Origin: Dugong dugon
Lineage: Eukaryota; Chordata; Mammalia; Sirenia; Dugongidae
Assembly (NCBI GenBank): GCA_030035585.1
Contig: CM057469.1
Span: 60,715,501 to 60,779,500, forward strand
Length of the DNA stretch: 64,000 bases
Direction: 5' to 3'
The stretch's first letter is position 1; every line of letters starts with the position of its first letter. Shown piece after piece: positions 23,888-34,591 of the stretch. The translations under genes were made by a program, and so were the position numbers. Under the pieces are notes generated by a model. The model saw only the letters and a program-made list of their open reading frames with translations. It was not told where the DNA came from and ran no database searches.

Positions 23888-24205
23888 GAAACTGATAGGT
23901 CTTTATTGTTTGGTTTGTTATTTTGATTTTGTTTGGTATTTAAACTGAGATCTGAATGAAGGCTCAATGTTTGGAAGCCCCATTCTTCCCCTCCACTATG
24001 AATTATACTTAGTAGTTATTAATAGTCACAGTATTGGTTCAATGAAAATAGTAAAAATACTACAAATGTCAAACTGGAAAGGGTGGAATAGTAATGTCTT
24101 ACCAGGTTGAAGATATGATTTAGGGGAGCCAGGACCTCATGAAACAGGCATCCATTTAATGCAAAATCAAAATATTTACATAATTTTAATTCATAATATC
24201 AATTT

Positions 24206-25078
24206 TTTAAATTTTTTTATTGTACTTTAGATGAAGGTTTACAGAACAAATAGTTTCTCATTAAGCAGTTAGTATGCATATTGCCCTATGACAATGGTTA
24301 ACAACCCCATGACATGTCAACATTGTCCCTTCTCAACCTTGGGTTTCCTATCACCAGCTTTCCTGTCCCCTCCTGCCTTCTAGTCCTTGTCCAGGGACTG
24401 CTGTGCCTCATTGGTCCCGTTTTGTTTTATGGCGCTGTCCAATCCCCAGCTGAACGGAGAACTTCGGGAGTGACTTCACCACTGAGCTAAAAGGGTGTCC
24501 AGGGGCCATACTCTTGAGGTTTCTCCAGTTTGTCAGGCCAGTAAATCTGGTCTTCTTTTCTTTTCTGAGTTAAAATTTTGTTCTACATCCTTTTCCAGCT
24601 GTGTCCAGGACCCTCTATTGTGATCCCGGTCAGAGCAGTCAGTGGTGGTAGCCGGGCACCATCTGGCTGTACTGGACTCAGTCTGGTGGAGGCTGTGGTA
24701 GCTGTGGTCCATTAGTCATTTGGACTAATCTTTTCCTTGTATCTTTTTCTCTTCACTCTCCCTTGCTCCTGAAGGGATGAGATCAGTGGAGTATCTTAGA
24801 TGGCTGCTCACAGGCTTTTAAGACCCCAGAAGCTACTCACCAAGGTAGAATGTAGAACATTGTCTTTATAAATTGTGTTATGCCAATTGAGCTAGATGTG
24901 CCCCAAGACCACAGCCCTCTGCCCAGCAATTCAGTCCCTCAGGGAGTTTGGAAGTGTCTATGGAGCTTCCATGACCTTTCCTTGTACAAGTTGTGCTGGC
25001 TTCCCCAGTATTGTGTACTGTCATACCCTTCACCAAAGTTACCACTTATCTGTTGTCTATTTAGTCCCCCCCCCCCAA
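24206..25078 (-). mobile_element. L1 3' tail, type A, with perfect target duplication
   Basis: Reversed type A 3' UTR from the T-run and 'attgtactttagatgaaggt' through 'cttctagtccttgtccaggg' and 'gatcccggtcagagcagtca' to 'tatttagtcccccc', 873 bp. The 14-bp direct repeat CATAATATCAATTT flanks it at 24192-24205 and 25079-25092. The 5' truncation point falls at a C-run. Low wear compared with the type A tails at 2251-4095. Confidence 0.95.
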
Positions 25079-25092
25079 CATAATATCAATTT

Positions 25093-25550
25093 AATCTCGG
25101 CAATACATGGTATTTCTTTCTACTAAGGGCCAAAATCTATCAAAAAGTGCAAATACTCTGCCTATAAGTCAGCTGAAGTCATCATACTATTTTCCTCACA
25201 GTTACCACCTCCCCTCCACTATGCATACCCCAATCATCCTAAATATGACTTTGACTTTCTCTTAGGTTCATTATTCAGGCTTTGCCCTTGGGATTCTAGT
25301 TTGTCCTAGCATGAGTTCTGTGCCCATACCTGCTTTTAGATCCTAAACTAAGGATTTTGAGATGGGGAGAAAGGTAAGCAGATATTCTTTCTCAATGAAA
25401 ATCCTTTTCTTGTGTTAAGAAACAAAATATAAAGGACAGAGGTGGGGCTGTTCTTGAATGAAAAATCACTATCACATAAATATATTCACCCAGTCAAACT
25501 GGGTTAACATACACCTTGTATTTTCATACTTCTGTTGTTGCTTTAGTAGT
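25093..25550. other. Unassigned sequence
   Basis: No recognised repeat or coding stretch. Confidence 0.45.
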
Positions 25551-25908
25551 TATTAGCTGTCCTCAAGTCAGCCCCCAGTTCATGTGACCTATGTAGAATG
25601 AAACAAAACATTGCCGAGCCCTGTGCCATCCCCATGATTGGTTGGGGATCAAACTGTTGTGATCCAGAGTTTTCCTTGGCTGATTTTTTGGCTGATTTTC
25701 ACTTGGCTGACCTCCAGGGCTCTCTTCCTAGTCTATCTTAGTCTGGAAGCTTCACTAAAATCAATTCAGCATCATAGTAACACACGAGCCTCTAGTGAAA
25801 GATGAGTGCTGGCTGTGCATTAGATGCGCTGACCAGGAATGCAACTTGATTCTCCCACATGGGAGGTGAGGATTATACCACTGAAACCCTACTGCCCTCT
25901 TGGTTGCT
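25551..25908 (-). mobile_element. Composite SINE: tRNA-Gly-like head, RTE leader and RTE tail
   Basis: On the minus strand the element starts with a tRNA-Gly-like region (reversed at 25826-25905). Its anticodon-arm text 'tctcccacatgggaggtgag' and T-arm 'gaatgcaacttg' correspond to a glycine tRNA. The next part reversed (25675-25760), with 'gcttccagactaag' on the minus strand, matches the RTE leader at about 44895-44915 ('gaggttccagactaag'). The last part (25551-25640, 'agttcatgtgacctatgtag', 'gaatgaaacaaaacattgcc') matches the RTE 3' end reversed at 42216-42260 and 55610-55660. This layout differs from the standard AfroSINEs. Confidence 0.7.
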
Positions 25909-26309
25909 TTAGAGAAATGAAAACATTATGTTCTTTGACTTTTAAATAAATACCATGGTCTGATCTATTTATTCCTGAGAATTCTGGTTCTTAAGAAAGG
26001 AATATATATTTTAAAGAGGAAGAAAATCATAGAATTTCAGGTAGAAGAGATCTTTAAGGCTATATAGTCCAACGTTCTGACTGATGGCCTTTCTATCTCT
26101 GAAGGATGGTCAATAACTTGTACTTAAACATTTCTAACAACTAGACTTTCACTGCTTCCTGAATTAGAATATTCTGTTTTTAGAGCTGCTCTAATTAATA
26201 GAAATTGCTCTATTTTGAAAGGAAACCCATTCCTCTCCATCTTCTTTTTCTGTCTTCCGTCTCCCATACCACTATGGAAATATTCTGGGTTCCATGTGGT
26301 ATAAAACAA
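25909..26309. other. Mostly unassigned; possible ancient mammalian repeat
   Basis: Bases 26030-26260 ('gatctttaaggctatatagt', 'ccaacgttctgac', later 'cattcctctccatc') recall an old mammal-wide repeat of uncertain class. I cannot name it reliably. Confidence 0.3.
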
Positions 26310-26540
26310 AAAGCCCCAGATTGGGAATTTTACTGATCTACATTCAAATCTTATTTCTGCCTGCTACTAATGGTGTGACCATACATAAATTAACCTAAGC
26401 TGAGCCTCAATTTCCTCATCAGCAAAATGGAGCTAATTATATCTAAATCACAAGTGTGCTGTGAAAATTAAGAAACATAAAATCTCCTGACATAGTCCTA
26501 ATACAAATCTGATAGACAATAAATCTTAATTAGTTCCATT
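26310..26540 (+). mobile_element. MIR SINE
   Basis: 'catttcaaatcttatttctg'-like head (26340), 'ggtgtgaccatacataaatt', 'cctcaatttcctcatcagca', 'aaatggagctaattatatct' and 'gtgctgtgaaaattaag' are MIR phrases in the right order. Confidence 0.7.
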
Positions 26541-26928
26541 ATTCATATTTGGGTCAGAAATAACATACTGGCTGCAAATAAAACATGGTGAAGAGGGGAA
26601 GAACATTTAAAATTTTGGCATTTATAAGAGAGGATATGCAATAGTTAGCCTTTAGTTTCATGACTTATGTCAAAATTTTAAACATTATAAATATTGTTTT
26701 GAATCTTTACCAAGTCTTATAAATATACAGTGGCTTTCAACTAAGCTCCTTTCCCAGAGTTCATTTTGGCAGTTTATTTGTTGGTAGTGTTTCTTTGCAA
26801 AATAAACTAGGTTTATTTTACTATTACTAATAGTAAAATTTTACTAATTTACTATTATTTATTTTACTATTTTATTAACTCATTGCTTTCCTCTTTCTTA
26901 TGTTTAATTGCCTTTCTTTCCTTATTCA

Positions 26929-27102
26929 GGAGCCCTGGTGGTGCAGTGGTTAAGAGCTACAGCAAGCTGTGGCTGCTAACCAAAAGGTCGGCAGTTCAAA
27001 TCCATCAGCCGCTCCCTGAAAACTCTATAGGGCAGTTCTACTCTATCCTACAGGGTCGCTATGAGTTGGAATCACTCGACGGCAACAGGTCTGGTTGTTT
27101 GG
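26929..27102 (+). mobile_element. AfroSINE, well preserved
   Basis: 'ggagccctggtggtgcagtg' to 'ggtcggcagttcaaatccat' is a nearly intact tRNA-like head. The body ends with 'gacggcaacaggtctggttg'. A 12-bp target duplication with one mismatch lies at 26917-26928 (TTTCCTTATTCA) and 27103-27114 (TTTCCTAATTCA). The head carries a small local duplication around 'gagctacagcaagctgtggc'. Confidence 0.93.
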
Positions 27103-27314
27103 TTTCCTAATTCAAGTACAGTGTATACAATATAAGCTGTCTGAGGACATATTATCTGTTAGTTAGTTTTCATGTTACTAACTATAAAAATATTTTTTTA
27201 CAGTTTTCTAGTCTTTAGGTTGACTCTTAGACAATAACTAGATTCCTCCTTTTTTGTAAGTGTATAATTTTGTTCAAATTTCAGCTTCATTTTCCCCCAA
27301 AGCTTTTTAATAAT

Positions 27315-27429
27315 GGAAACCCTGGTGGAGTAGTGGTTAAGAGCTACCGCAGCTAACCAAAATATTGGCAGTTCGAATCCACTAAGCACTCCTTGGAAAC
27401 GGTGTGGGGCAGTTCTGCTCTGTCCTCAC
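27315..27429 (+). mobile_element. AfroSINE, 3'-truncated
   Basis: Head 'aaaccctggtggagtagtgg' and 'cagttcgaatccactaag' are present and the body stops at 'cagttctgctctgtcctc'. The octamer 'aataatgg' occurs on both sides and may be the target duplication. Confidence 0.88.
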
Positions 27430-27846
27430 TCTAAAATAATGGTACTTTACACAGCGCTAGACACCATACCTCCCACTTCAGTCTTACATTTTCTTTGGCT
27501 GATAATGGGTATGCAGTTAGAAACAACTCTTCTTGTTTTCCCCCAAACATTTGATGCTATCATCTCTTATTATTATTATTCTTTTTATTTTCCTTATTCT
27601 ATTTCTAAAGAAAGGGAGTTGAAACCTGGCAATATTCCAGCCATAAAATCATTTTTACTGACTTTAGTAAAATGATAAAAGTAATACCTAGAAAAACTCA
27701 TATTCTTGTCTCTGTCATTTTTTCAGTGAAATTTCCAGGAAAAATACATTAAATTCTTCGGAAATATTTAAAGGCATTTAACTGTTTAAATGATCTTATT
27801 TTAAAAATTCCAATTTTATTAATGTCTTATGAGACTGAAAGTCATT

Positions 27847-27851
<5 letters not shown>
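27430..27851. other. Unassigned AT-rich sequence
   Basis: No recognised feature. Contains a short TTA-repeat tract near 27565-27580. Confidence 0.45.

Positions 27852-27899
<48 letters not shown>
27852..27899. repeat. (TA)24 microsatellite
   Basis: About 48 uninterrupted alternating T and A. The tract is self-complementary and is expected to be length-variable. Confidence 0.95.
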
Positions 27900-27900
<1 letters not shown>

Positions 27901-27990
27901 GCAGCTATTTTCATAAAAAATGGTTTTCTAATTGATTATATATTTGACCAAACTGAAGGGAACTTATATGCACGCATATATTAAAAAAAA

Positions 27991-28043
27991 TAAAAACCAA
28001 TTGCCTTCGAGTTGATTCGAACTCATAGCAACCCTATACAATG
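27991..28043 (-). mobile_element. AfroSINE 3' fragment
   Basis: Only 'aaccaattgccttcgagttg', 'attcgaactcatagcaaccc' and 'tataca' remain, reversed. Confidence 0.75.
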
Positions 28044-28770
28044 TATATATTCATATTATATAGAGAAACCACTGAAAAAAATGAAATGATTGTTTGAAAT
28101 TGGGGCTTTGTCTATTCCAACTCTTCCAAAGTATCTTTAAAGTGAAATTGTGACTCACTGAGTTTTAAGATATCCTTGATGTTCAAAGCCATCCTAGTTT
28201 CAGGAGGAGGTGCTGAGATCTCTAAGAGTCCTTTGGTTCTTATCATCTCCATAGTCATGTCCCTGGGCCTCCTGGGCCTCAGTGCCCTGCTGGTATCTAA
28301 TAAGGAAGCCTGCAATGTATGAGCAGTCTGTCTTTTGATCTCTGGCAAGGCTTAATTGACACTATGGTTTGAGGTTTGGCTGTGATCCCTAAGAGTTCCA
28401 TGACCCAGGGTGGTCCCTCTGTAGCCTTCAGATATGGGTCCACCTCTCCTGCTTCTGTAGTGGCCCACACAGGCACATTCCTCAGCTTGCACCTATAGCT
28501 CACTTCTGTATCACTCTTTAATCCATTCATGAACTTCTGTGTACATTCCAGACCACAATGTTCTCCTGGTTAGCTAAATTCAAACCCTTTTTCTGCCTAT
28601 CAGTGATGTGTCAAGTAGTTTGCTTTGACCAGATCAACCCATGAGGGCTTCTCCTTACAGGTTTCAGTGAGAAGCATCTGTCTTAGGTCTCCTTCATACT
28701 AGTCTCTTTCTAAGACTATACACTGGATAAGTCATGAGAGGGGAACTGTAAAAGGCATGAATCTAACACA
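28044..28770. other. Unassigned, moderately GC-rich, protein-like on minus strand
   Basis: This stretch is less AT-rich than its surroundings. On the minus strand two overlapping frames of 77 and 78 codons (28297-28530 and 28112-28348) are proline- and charge-rich (VPVWATTEAGEVDPYLK; SAPPPETRMALNIKDIL). I recognise no domain. It could be a decayed processed gene or an element internal region. No splice sites or poly(A) context point to a live exon. Confidence 0.35.
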
Positions 28771-29010
28771 GGTCCACAAACCTTTATCTGGAACACTTGG
28801 GGCCAGGTGAGTTTCAGAATTCAGAATTTTGGGAGTTTTAGAAAGGTAATTGGGTATATATACCATATATTTCATTACACTCTGAAGGATCTGAGGCAAT
28901 ACCCCCTAATGAAATGCATTAATGTTTATGCATATATGTGTGTGTATAAATGCACACTACACAAACACACATACATAGTCATTCCAAGTGTAAAACACAA
29001 GGACAAGACA
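28771..29010 (+). repeat. Possible old DNA-transposon fragment
   Basis: 'ccacaaacctttatctggaa', 'cacttggggccaggtgagtt' and 'cagaattcagaattttggga' recall a mammal-wide 'cctttatcc...cttggga' repeat. I cannot assign the family with confidence. Confidence 0.3.
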
Positions 29011-29449
29011 TAGCCTGTATATCTACCAGTTCCAGTCATTTTCTGCTCATTATGCCTACACCAGAAAAGATAAATAACCTTGACCACTGGACTTGGCCTT
29101 GATATGGTAAGAATGTAAAGATATCCCTGCCTCCTGGGAGGTAAAACAAGTATAGAAACTCTCTCTTTTTATCTTCAAAATCCTGACTTTCAAAATTTCT
29201 TACTCAGGAAAGGCCCAAATCTGCCTTTTCCTGCCTTGGGGCAGTAAATATTCCAACTCAACTTAAGACAGGGAAGGATGCAAGGAAACATGATTTAAAA
29301 GTACAGTTAAATGTCAGCTTAAGATTTGCAAATTTTCATGTAAGCTATGCTACAAAGTGGTGAAACCATGATTCAGATCCTATTTCTGCAGCTGCAGCAC
29401 TGAGAATCTTGACCTCCACACTGTCCACCACCCACACTTGCTAGCTTTT

Positions 29450-29650
29450 CTTGTGTGCTTACTGTATGTAAGACAACTTTGTCAAACATTTACAAGCATT
29501 AAATGACTTAATCTCACAATAACTTTGGAAGACATTATTATCCCCATTTTACAGATGATGAAATTGTGACTCAAAAAAAGTCATTAACTCACCCAATGTC
29601 ACATGGGCAGCAAGTGGAAGAATGAGGATGTAAATTCAGGTAACTGATAA
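29450..29650 (-). mobile_element. MIR SINE, reversed
   Basis: 'gtgtgcttactgtatgtaag', 'taatctcacaataactttgg', 'cattattatccccattttac', 'agatgatgaaattgtgactc' and 'aatgtcacatgggcagcaag' are reversed MIR core phrases in order. One of the better-kept MIRs here. Confidence 0.85.
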
Positions 29651-29871
29651 ACTCTTTCTACTAACTCTCACAAGGGATTCAAGATTCTAGATAGAATCCA
29701 TTAAACGAAAATCCTACTCATAAATTGACTCATTTACTAATGAAGACTTTATATTTGCTGTATGCTAAATGGCAACAACCGATTTGTTATTCATATTTGT
29801 ATTATTTTATTTTGTGTCCTTTAGTGATATCGTATGGAGAAGTTTCAGTCTACCTTTGTCACCATGCCATG

Positions 29872-30307
29872 TGTTATGGATTGAATTGTGTCTCCCCAAA
29901 ATATGCGTTGGAATCCTGACCTCTACACCTGTGGACATAATCCTATTGGGAAATGCAGTTTTGTTTTGTAAATGAGGTCATCTCAGTGTAGGGTATGTCC
30001 AAAACGTAATCACTTCTGAGCTATTAAAAGAGCAGATTAGACACAGTCACCAGCACAAATGGCAGGGGGTGGGGGGAGGGCAGATGTCACATGAGGATTG
30101 CCAATAATCTGAGGTATGCTAGGACTACAGAAGCTGAGTCAAGGATTTTTCCCCAAAACCCACACAGAGAGAGATGCTTCTCCTTTAACCGATGCCCTGA
30201 ATTTGTACTTCTACCTTCCTGAACTGTGAGAAAATAAATTTCTCTTCTTTAAAGCCACCCACTTGTGGTATTTCTGTTCCAGTTGCAGCCTCACTAGGAA
30301 ATAAGAC
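29872..30307 (+). mobile_element. MaLR-type solo LTR fossil
   Basis: Begins 'tgttatggattgaattgtgt' and 'ctccccaaaatatgcgttgg', contains a G-rich patch at 30062-30078, and ends with 'gaactgtgagaaaataaatt', 'aaagccacccacttgtggta' and 'tttctgttcc'. The AATAAA signal sits within 'gaaaataaatttc'. It is a worn solo LTR of ~436 bp with no internal region. Confidence 0.8.
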
Positions 30308-32890
30308 GCCATCTTATAAGTCTCTTACTGTGATGAGCTCTGACAAAAAAGAAAGCTAATGAATGAAAAAATTAAGAAAAAGGCACTAAGGGCACAGTGT
30401 CAATTGAAAATGAAATAAGACATTCAGATCCCTTCACTCAGATCATCATTGTTGGTATTTAAGTAACTCTAAAATCATTTTTGGCCCGACCGTTTTTAGA
30501 GACAGGCCACATATAACTCTGTATGTCAAAGAAAGAACTATATAGGAAAACATATGCATATATATAAATAAAACTATAGAGATTTCAAGCCTCTATTTCA
30601 CCACGTACTATGTGCACTTATACAAAATGCTCTTTAAGTCTGTAAAATTGATAAAACATCAAATTTATGAGGTACCTGTGAAAAATTAAGTAAGACAGTG
30701 AATATTAAATTACTTTATAAAATAATAGTGATGTATATCTCTGTTAAGAGTTTGTTTCACCAGTTTGCAACTACTTATGTTAAATTAATACAAGCAATAA
30801 TCATCAGTGAATGCTAAAAACTTTAGGTTAGGAAAGAAGATGTTCAAGTATTAAAGTATTACCCCAGAGATTACTTATTAATTGAAAAAGGGAAGGGGAA
30901 CCTTTACAATGAAGAAATCTAGTGCATACCATCCCAAAGATGTTATAAAAAATTTAGCATTACCAATAATGAAACAAACTAATGTTGCTTTGAGGTGTTA
31001 AACGATACCATCTATGGAGTATTCTCGTATGGGGGGAGCGGGTTGCTGATGTAATTATGAGGAAACAATCAGGTAGATTAAATTAAAGATTCTTCTTCAA
31101 AACAGCTAGCCAGGTCTCGTCATCAAAGACAAGAAAAATCTGTAGAATGATTAAAGGAGGCTAAAGAGACTTGATAACTAAATGTGTGAATTTTGGCCTT
31201 GGATTAAATAAAATATAAACATATTATTGGGCTAAGAATAAAAATTTAAATATGGACTGTGTATTAGATTATGTTATGATAGCAAGGTTAGATTTCTTGA
31301 ACGTTATTATGATATACTAGTAATACAGGAGAATGTCCTTGTTCTGAGGTGGTACATGTTGAAATAATTAGGTAGGAAAGTACCTAATCACCTAAGCAAA
31401 AACAATTGTGGGAAGTGTGTGTGTGCGTGTGTGTGAAGAGCAAGAAAAAAGAGAGGAAGAGGAGAAGGAGAAATAAAGAGAGAAAGCAAATGTGGCAAAA
31501 TGTTAATAATTGATACAACTAGTTGAAGAGTATATGAGTGTTTATCATATCATTGTTTTAAATGGAGGAAAATTGTTTTAAATATAAATATAATTGTAAA
31601 CATTAAGCATGTATGTGTAGTTTGGTAAAAAGATTTCCGGAAAACAGTTAGGAAGCGTGGGTTGTAACTAGGATACTAACTAATGGCGTGACCTTGCTGT
31701 TTAACCCCTTTCTCAGTTTCTGCAAGGTAATGGATTAGATAATCTCCCGTCTTTTTAGCTTTAAAATTCTATGAACATAAAACATTAGAATTAGAATTGA
31801 TTCATGCAAGTACATGAGGAACAGTCAAATAAGGAAACTCGAAAGGTTGTTGAGCGTAGTATAGGCACAATCTTAGAATCAATTGAAAATGTATTAGAGA
31901 AAAGTGAAGAGGCCCTTGATAAAAGGATAGGTCCCTTTTAGGTCTACTTATGACTTTGTTCATCATTTTTCTATTGTATTTCCTTTATGCCTCATCGCCA
32001 ATATTCTAATTAAAAAATTATCTGAGCCGTGGCAATATACATAAAAACTTTTCTAATGCAGATTTGTTCGCTTAACACAAAAATAAAATACTTATCACCA
32101 CTGTTTTTATTGCTTAGAAGAGTGAAGTTGAATAACAATTTGACATATCTATGCAGAGTATTCAGGTAATTTACATAGAATTTTGAGGTTCGTAAAAAAT
32201 CATTCCACTCAACAGATCTTCATGACACCACATAATAGATTGATTTTTAATGTAGTGCAGTGAGTAGACTCAGTGAGTAGAGATTACTGACTAATAATTA
32301 GTTTTGGTGACTTAGACAAAATATTATCTACGGTGATTGATGATACTCTAGCTGTGTATGTGAGACGCCATAATTAAATTTAATTACATTCAAAGCATGT
32401 AGGGATTTTATGCCAGTTTAGTTGCACATCATATATTTATTTTCCTGATCTCAGAATTCTTCAGTAATGTTTCCACTACCCCATTGTATTTCTATGGATT
32501 CACATAAAATTTTTCCTAGTTACTAATTAATTGGAAAAACTCAAATCTTATGGATAATGCCACTTTATGTATACACTTTAAATAAAATGTTCTCAAACAA
32601 GTATTCTAATTCAGGAACATTTTATAAAATGTGTTTTATGGAAAACAACCTTGATATTTTTTTTCTCTGAGAGTGGGATGATTTCAATGCAACTAAATTG
32701 GATAACTAATTACTTGATCAGTATAATTAATTTCTTTGATCCATTTTATAAAGGCCTCTGGCTAATATTGACTATCATATGATTTATTGTCTTAATCTAA
32801 ATTCCAGATGCTGGAATAATCAGCACAATGTGTTTTATTTCCAAATTTATATGTAAACAGGTTATATGATTTCCCTTGACTAAAAAATTG
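30308..32890. other. Large unassigned AT-rich block
   Basis: About 2.6 kb with no named repeat I can support, except a short GT-rich microsatellite at 31415-31434 and a possible MIR-like piece at 31630-31780 ('ggcgtgaccttgctgtttaa', 'tggattagataatctcccgt', 'aaaattctatgaa'). Reading frames are short. This is the longest apparently unique block in the window. Confidence 0.5.
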
Positions 32891-32902
32891 TATGCTGAGG
32901 AT

Positions 32903-33121
32903 ACCAAATAAATAAATAAACAAACTCATTGTCGTTGAGTCTATTCCAACACATAGTGACCTATAGGACAGAGTAGAAACTGCCCCATAGGGTTTCCAAG
33001 GCTGTACTCTTTACGGAAGCTGACTGTCAACATGTTTCTCCCATAGAGCGGCTGGTGGGTTTGATCCACTGACCTTTCAGGTTGGCAGCCGAGTCCTTAA
33101 CCACTATGCCACCAGTGCCCC
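32903..33121 (-). mobile_element. AfroSINE, extra-middle form
   Basis: 'actcattgtcgttgagtcta', 'ggctgtactctttacggaag', 'tgtttctcccatagagcgg' and 'atgccaccagtgccc'. Flanks TATGCTGAGGAT (32891-32902) and TATGCTCAGGAT (33122-33133) form a 12-bp target duplication with one mismatch. Confidence 0.92.
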
Positions 33122-33133
33122 TATGCTCAGGAT

Positions 33134-33304
33134 TTAAAAAAGAAAAAAAAAAACCTGCTGTCGTTGAGTTGATTCCAACTTACAGCGACTCTATAGGGCA
33201 GAGTAGAACTGCCCTGTAAAATTTCCAAGGAGCGGCTGGTAGATTCGAACTGCCAACCTTTTGGTTAGTAGTCAAACACTTAACCACTGTACCACCAGGG
33301 CTCT
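33134..33304 (-). mobile_element. AfroSINE, short form, at the same target
   Basis: 'gctgtcgttgagttgattcc', 'ggcagagtagaactgccctg' and 'gtaccaccagggctct'. Its flanks are the shared TATGCTCAGGAT (33122-33133) and TATGCCCAGGAT (33305-33316), so it landed in or next to the duplication made by its neighbour. Confidence 0.92.
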
Positions 33305-33316
33305 TATGCCCAGGAT

Positions 33317-34039
33317 AGAATGATTAAATTTTGAGAACTATTATGAAATACAGACATTATCCTGTCTTCTCCCTCTAGATTTAGTTTTCTTGCCTCCCTT
33401 TCAACCCTAAGAAAGGGCATTACAGAAATTTGGCATGACATAAATAGCCCTTACCAACCTGACCCCAACAGAAGTTTCCGTGGAATCCCACCATGCATGT
33501 GAAACTCATGTCGCACCAGAAGGTCATTCCTCAACACCGCGTGCACTTTCATGCCCTAATGCCTTTACTGAGGTGTAGTGTCCTAGTCATAAGGTAGGTT
33601 CATTAACGTTCTATTTCATCTTCTTCATCGTGAAAATTGTGAGACTGTAGTTGTCTACTCCCTCTGAAGGGAGGGATGATCTTATGACTTATCTGAGCCA
33701 GGTAAATATGAGCAGAAGTGTGTAAATTCTAGGAGGGAGCTGGAAGGGAAAGTGAATTACTTACCGTACAATTTTTCCCTGCTATGATGACCATGGAAGC
33801 ATGGACCCAATGGAGATGGGTTCTCCATCAGCCTAGGTCCCTGACTGTCTGCAATGGCCTAAGTTTCTGTATCAGTCAAGCCTCTTGCAGGAAACAGAAT
33901 TCAGCTAACTTGGTTCAAATGAAGATACTTTAATGAAAGGACTACTTACAAATATGGGCCAAGATTAAGGGAACTTAAATGTCAAGGCCTCTAGCAATAA
34001 GGCCTGAAGACATAAAAGGAGGAAATAGTATTATATCAT
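33317..34039. other. Unassigned sequence
   Basis: No firm assignment. Bases 33870-34000 ('gtatcagtcaagcctcttgc', 'aggaaacagaattcagctaa') resemble the end of some mammalian LTRs but not clearly enough to name one. Confidence 0.4.
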
Positions 34040-34132
34040 CACCAAAACCAAAAACCCACTGCCATCTAGTTGATTCTGACTCATAGCCACCCTATAGGAC
34101 ACAGTAGAACTTCCTCATAGGGTTTCCAAGGC
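34040..34132 (-). mobile_element. AfroSINE 3' half
   Basis: 'aaacccactgccatctagtt', 'aggacacagtagaacttcct' and 'tttccaaggctgtaatc' are present, then the copy stops within the middle segment. The next SINE starts 18 bp later in the opposite direction. Confidence 0.85.
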
Positions 34133-34149
34133 TGTAATCCCCCACCTCC

Positions 34150-34318
34150 AAGCTATAGTTCTGGTGATGCAGTAGTTAAGAACTTGGCTACTAACCAAAA
34201 GATTGGCTGTTCGAATCTACCAGCTGCTCCTTGGAAATCCTACAGGGAAGTTCTACTCTGTCCTAATAGGGTTGCTATGAGTCAAAATTGACATGACACC
34301 AAAGAGTTTGGTTTGTTT
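34150..34318 (+). mobile_element. AfroSINE
   Basis: 'tagttctggtgatgcagtag', 'attggctgttcgaatctacc', 'agttctactctgtcctaata' and 'attgacatgacaccaaagag', with the T/G-rich tail 'tttggtttgtttttgg'. Confidence 0.9.
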
Positions 34319-34374
34319 TTGGATTTTTATAGTTCTCCAGTTATCTCTAAAAAATGACCATTTTAAGTGCTTTT

Positions 34375-34581
34375 GGATCCCTAGAGGTGTAACCATTAAG
34401 TGCTCAGCTGCTAACTGAAAGGTGGGTGGTTTGAACTCACCCTGCAGCTCTGCATGCAAAAGACCTGATAATCTGCTGCCATAAAGATTAAAGCCTAGGA
34501 GACCCTATGGGGCAGTTCTACTCTGTCACACAGAGCCACTGAGTTGAAAATTGACTCGATGGTGCCTAATGACAACAACAA
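34375..34581 (+). mobile_element. AfroSINE, extra-middle form
   Basis: 'aaccattaagtgctcagctg', 'ggtggtttgaactcaccctg', 'ataaagattaaagcctagga' and the tail 'cgatggtgcctaatgacaac'. Flanks AAGTGCTTTT (34365-34374) and AAGTACTTTT (34582-34591) differ by one base. Confidence 0.9.
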
Positions 34582-34591
34582 AAGTACTTTT

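Noticed and set aside
25826-25905. tRNA-Gly-like sequence
   Set aside because: It is diverged in the T-arm and acceptor region and fused to RTE-derived sequence, so it is a SINE head and not a working tRNA gene.
27852-27899. (TA)24 as a possible replication or cruciform element
   Set aside because: It is an ordinary microsatellite, and nothing nearby supports a function.
30062-30078. G-rich patch that could fold as a G-quadruplex
   Set aside because: It lies inside a worn MaLR LTR and shows only weak, imperfect G-run spacing.
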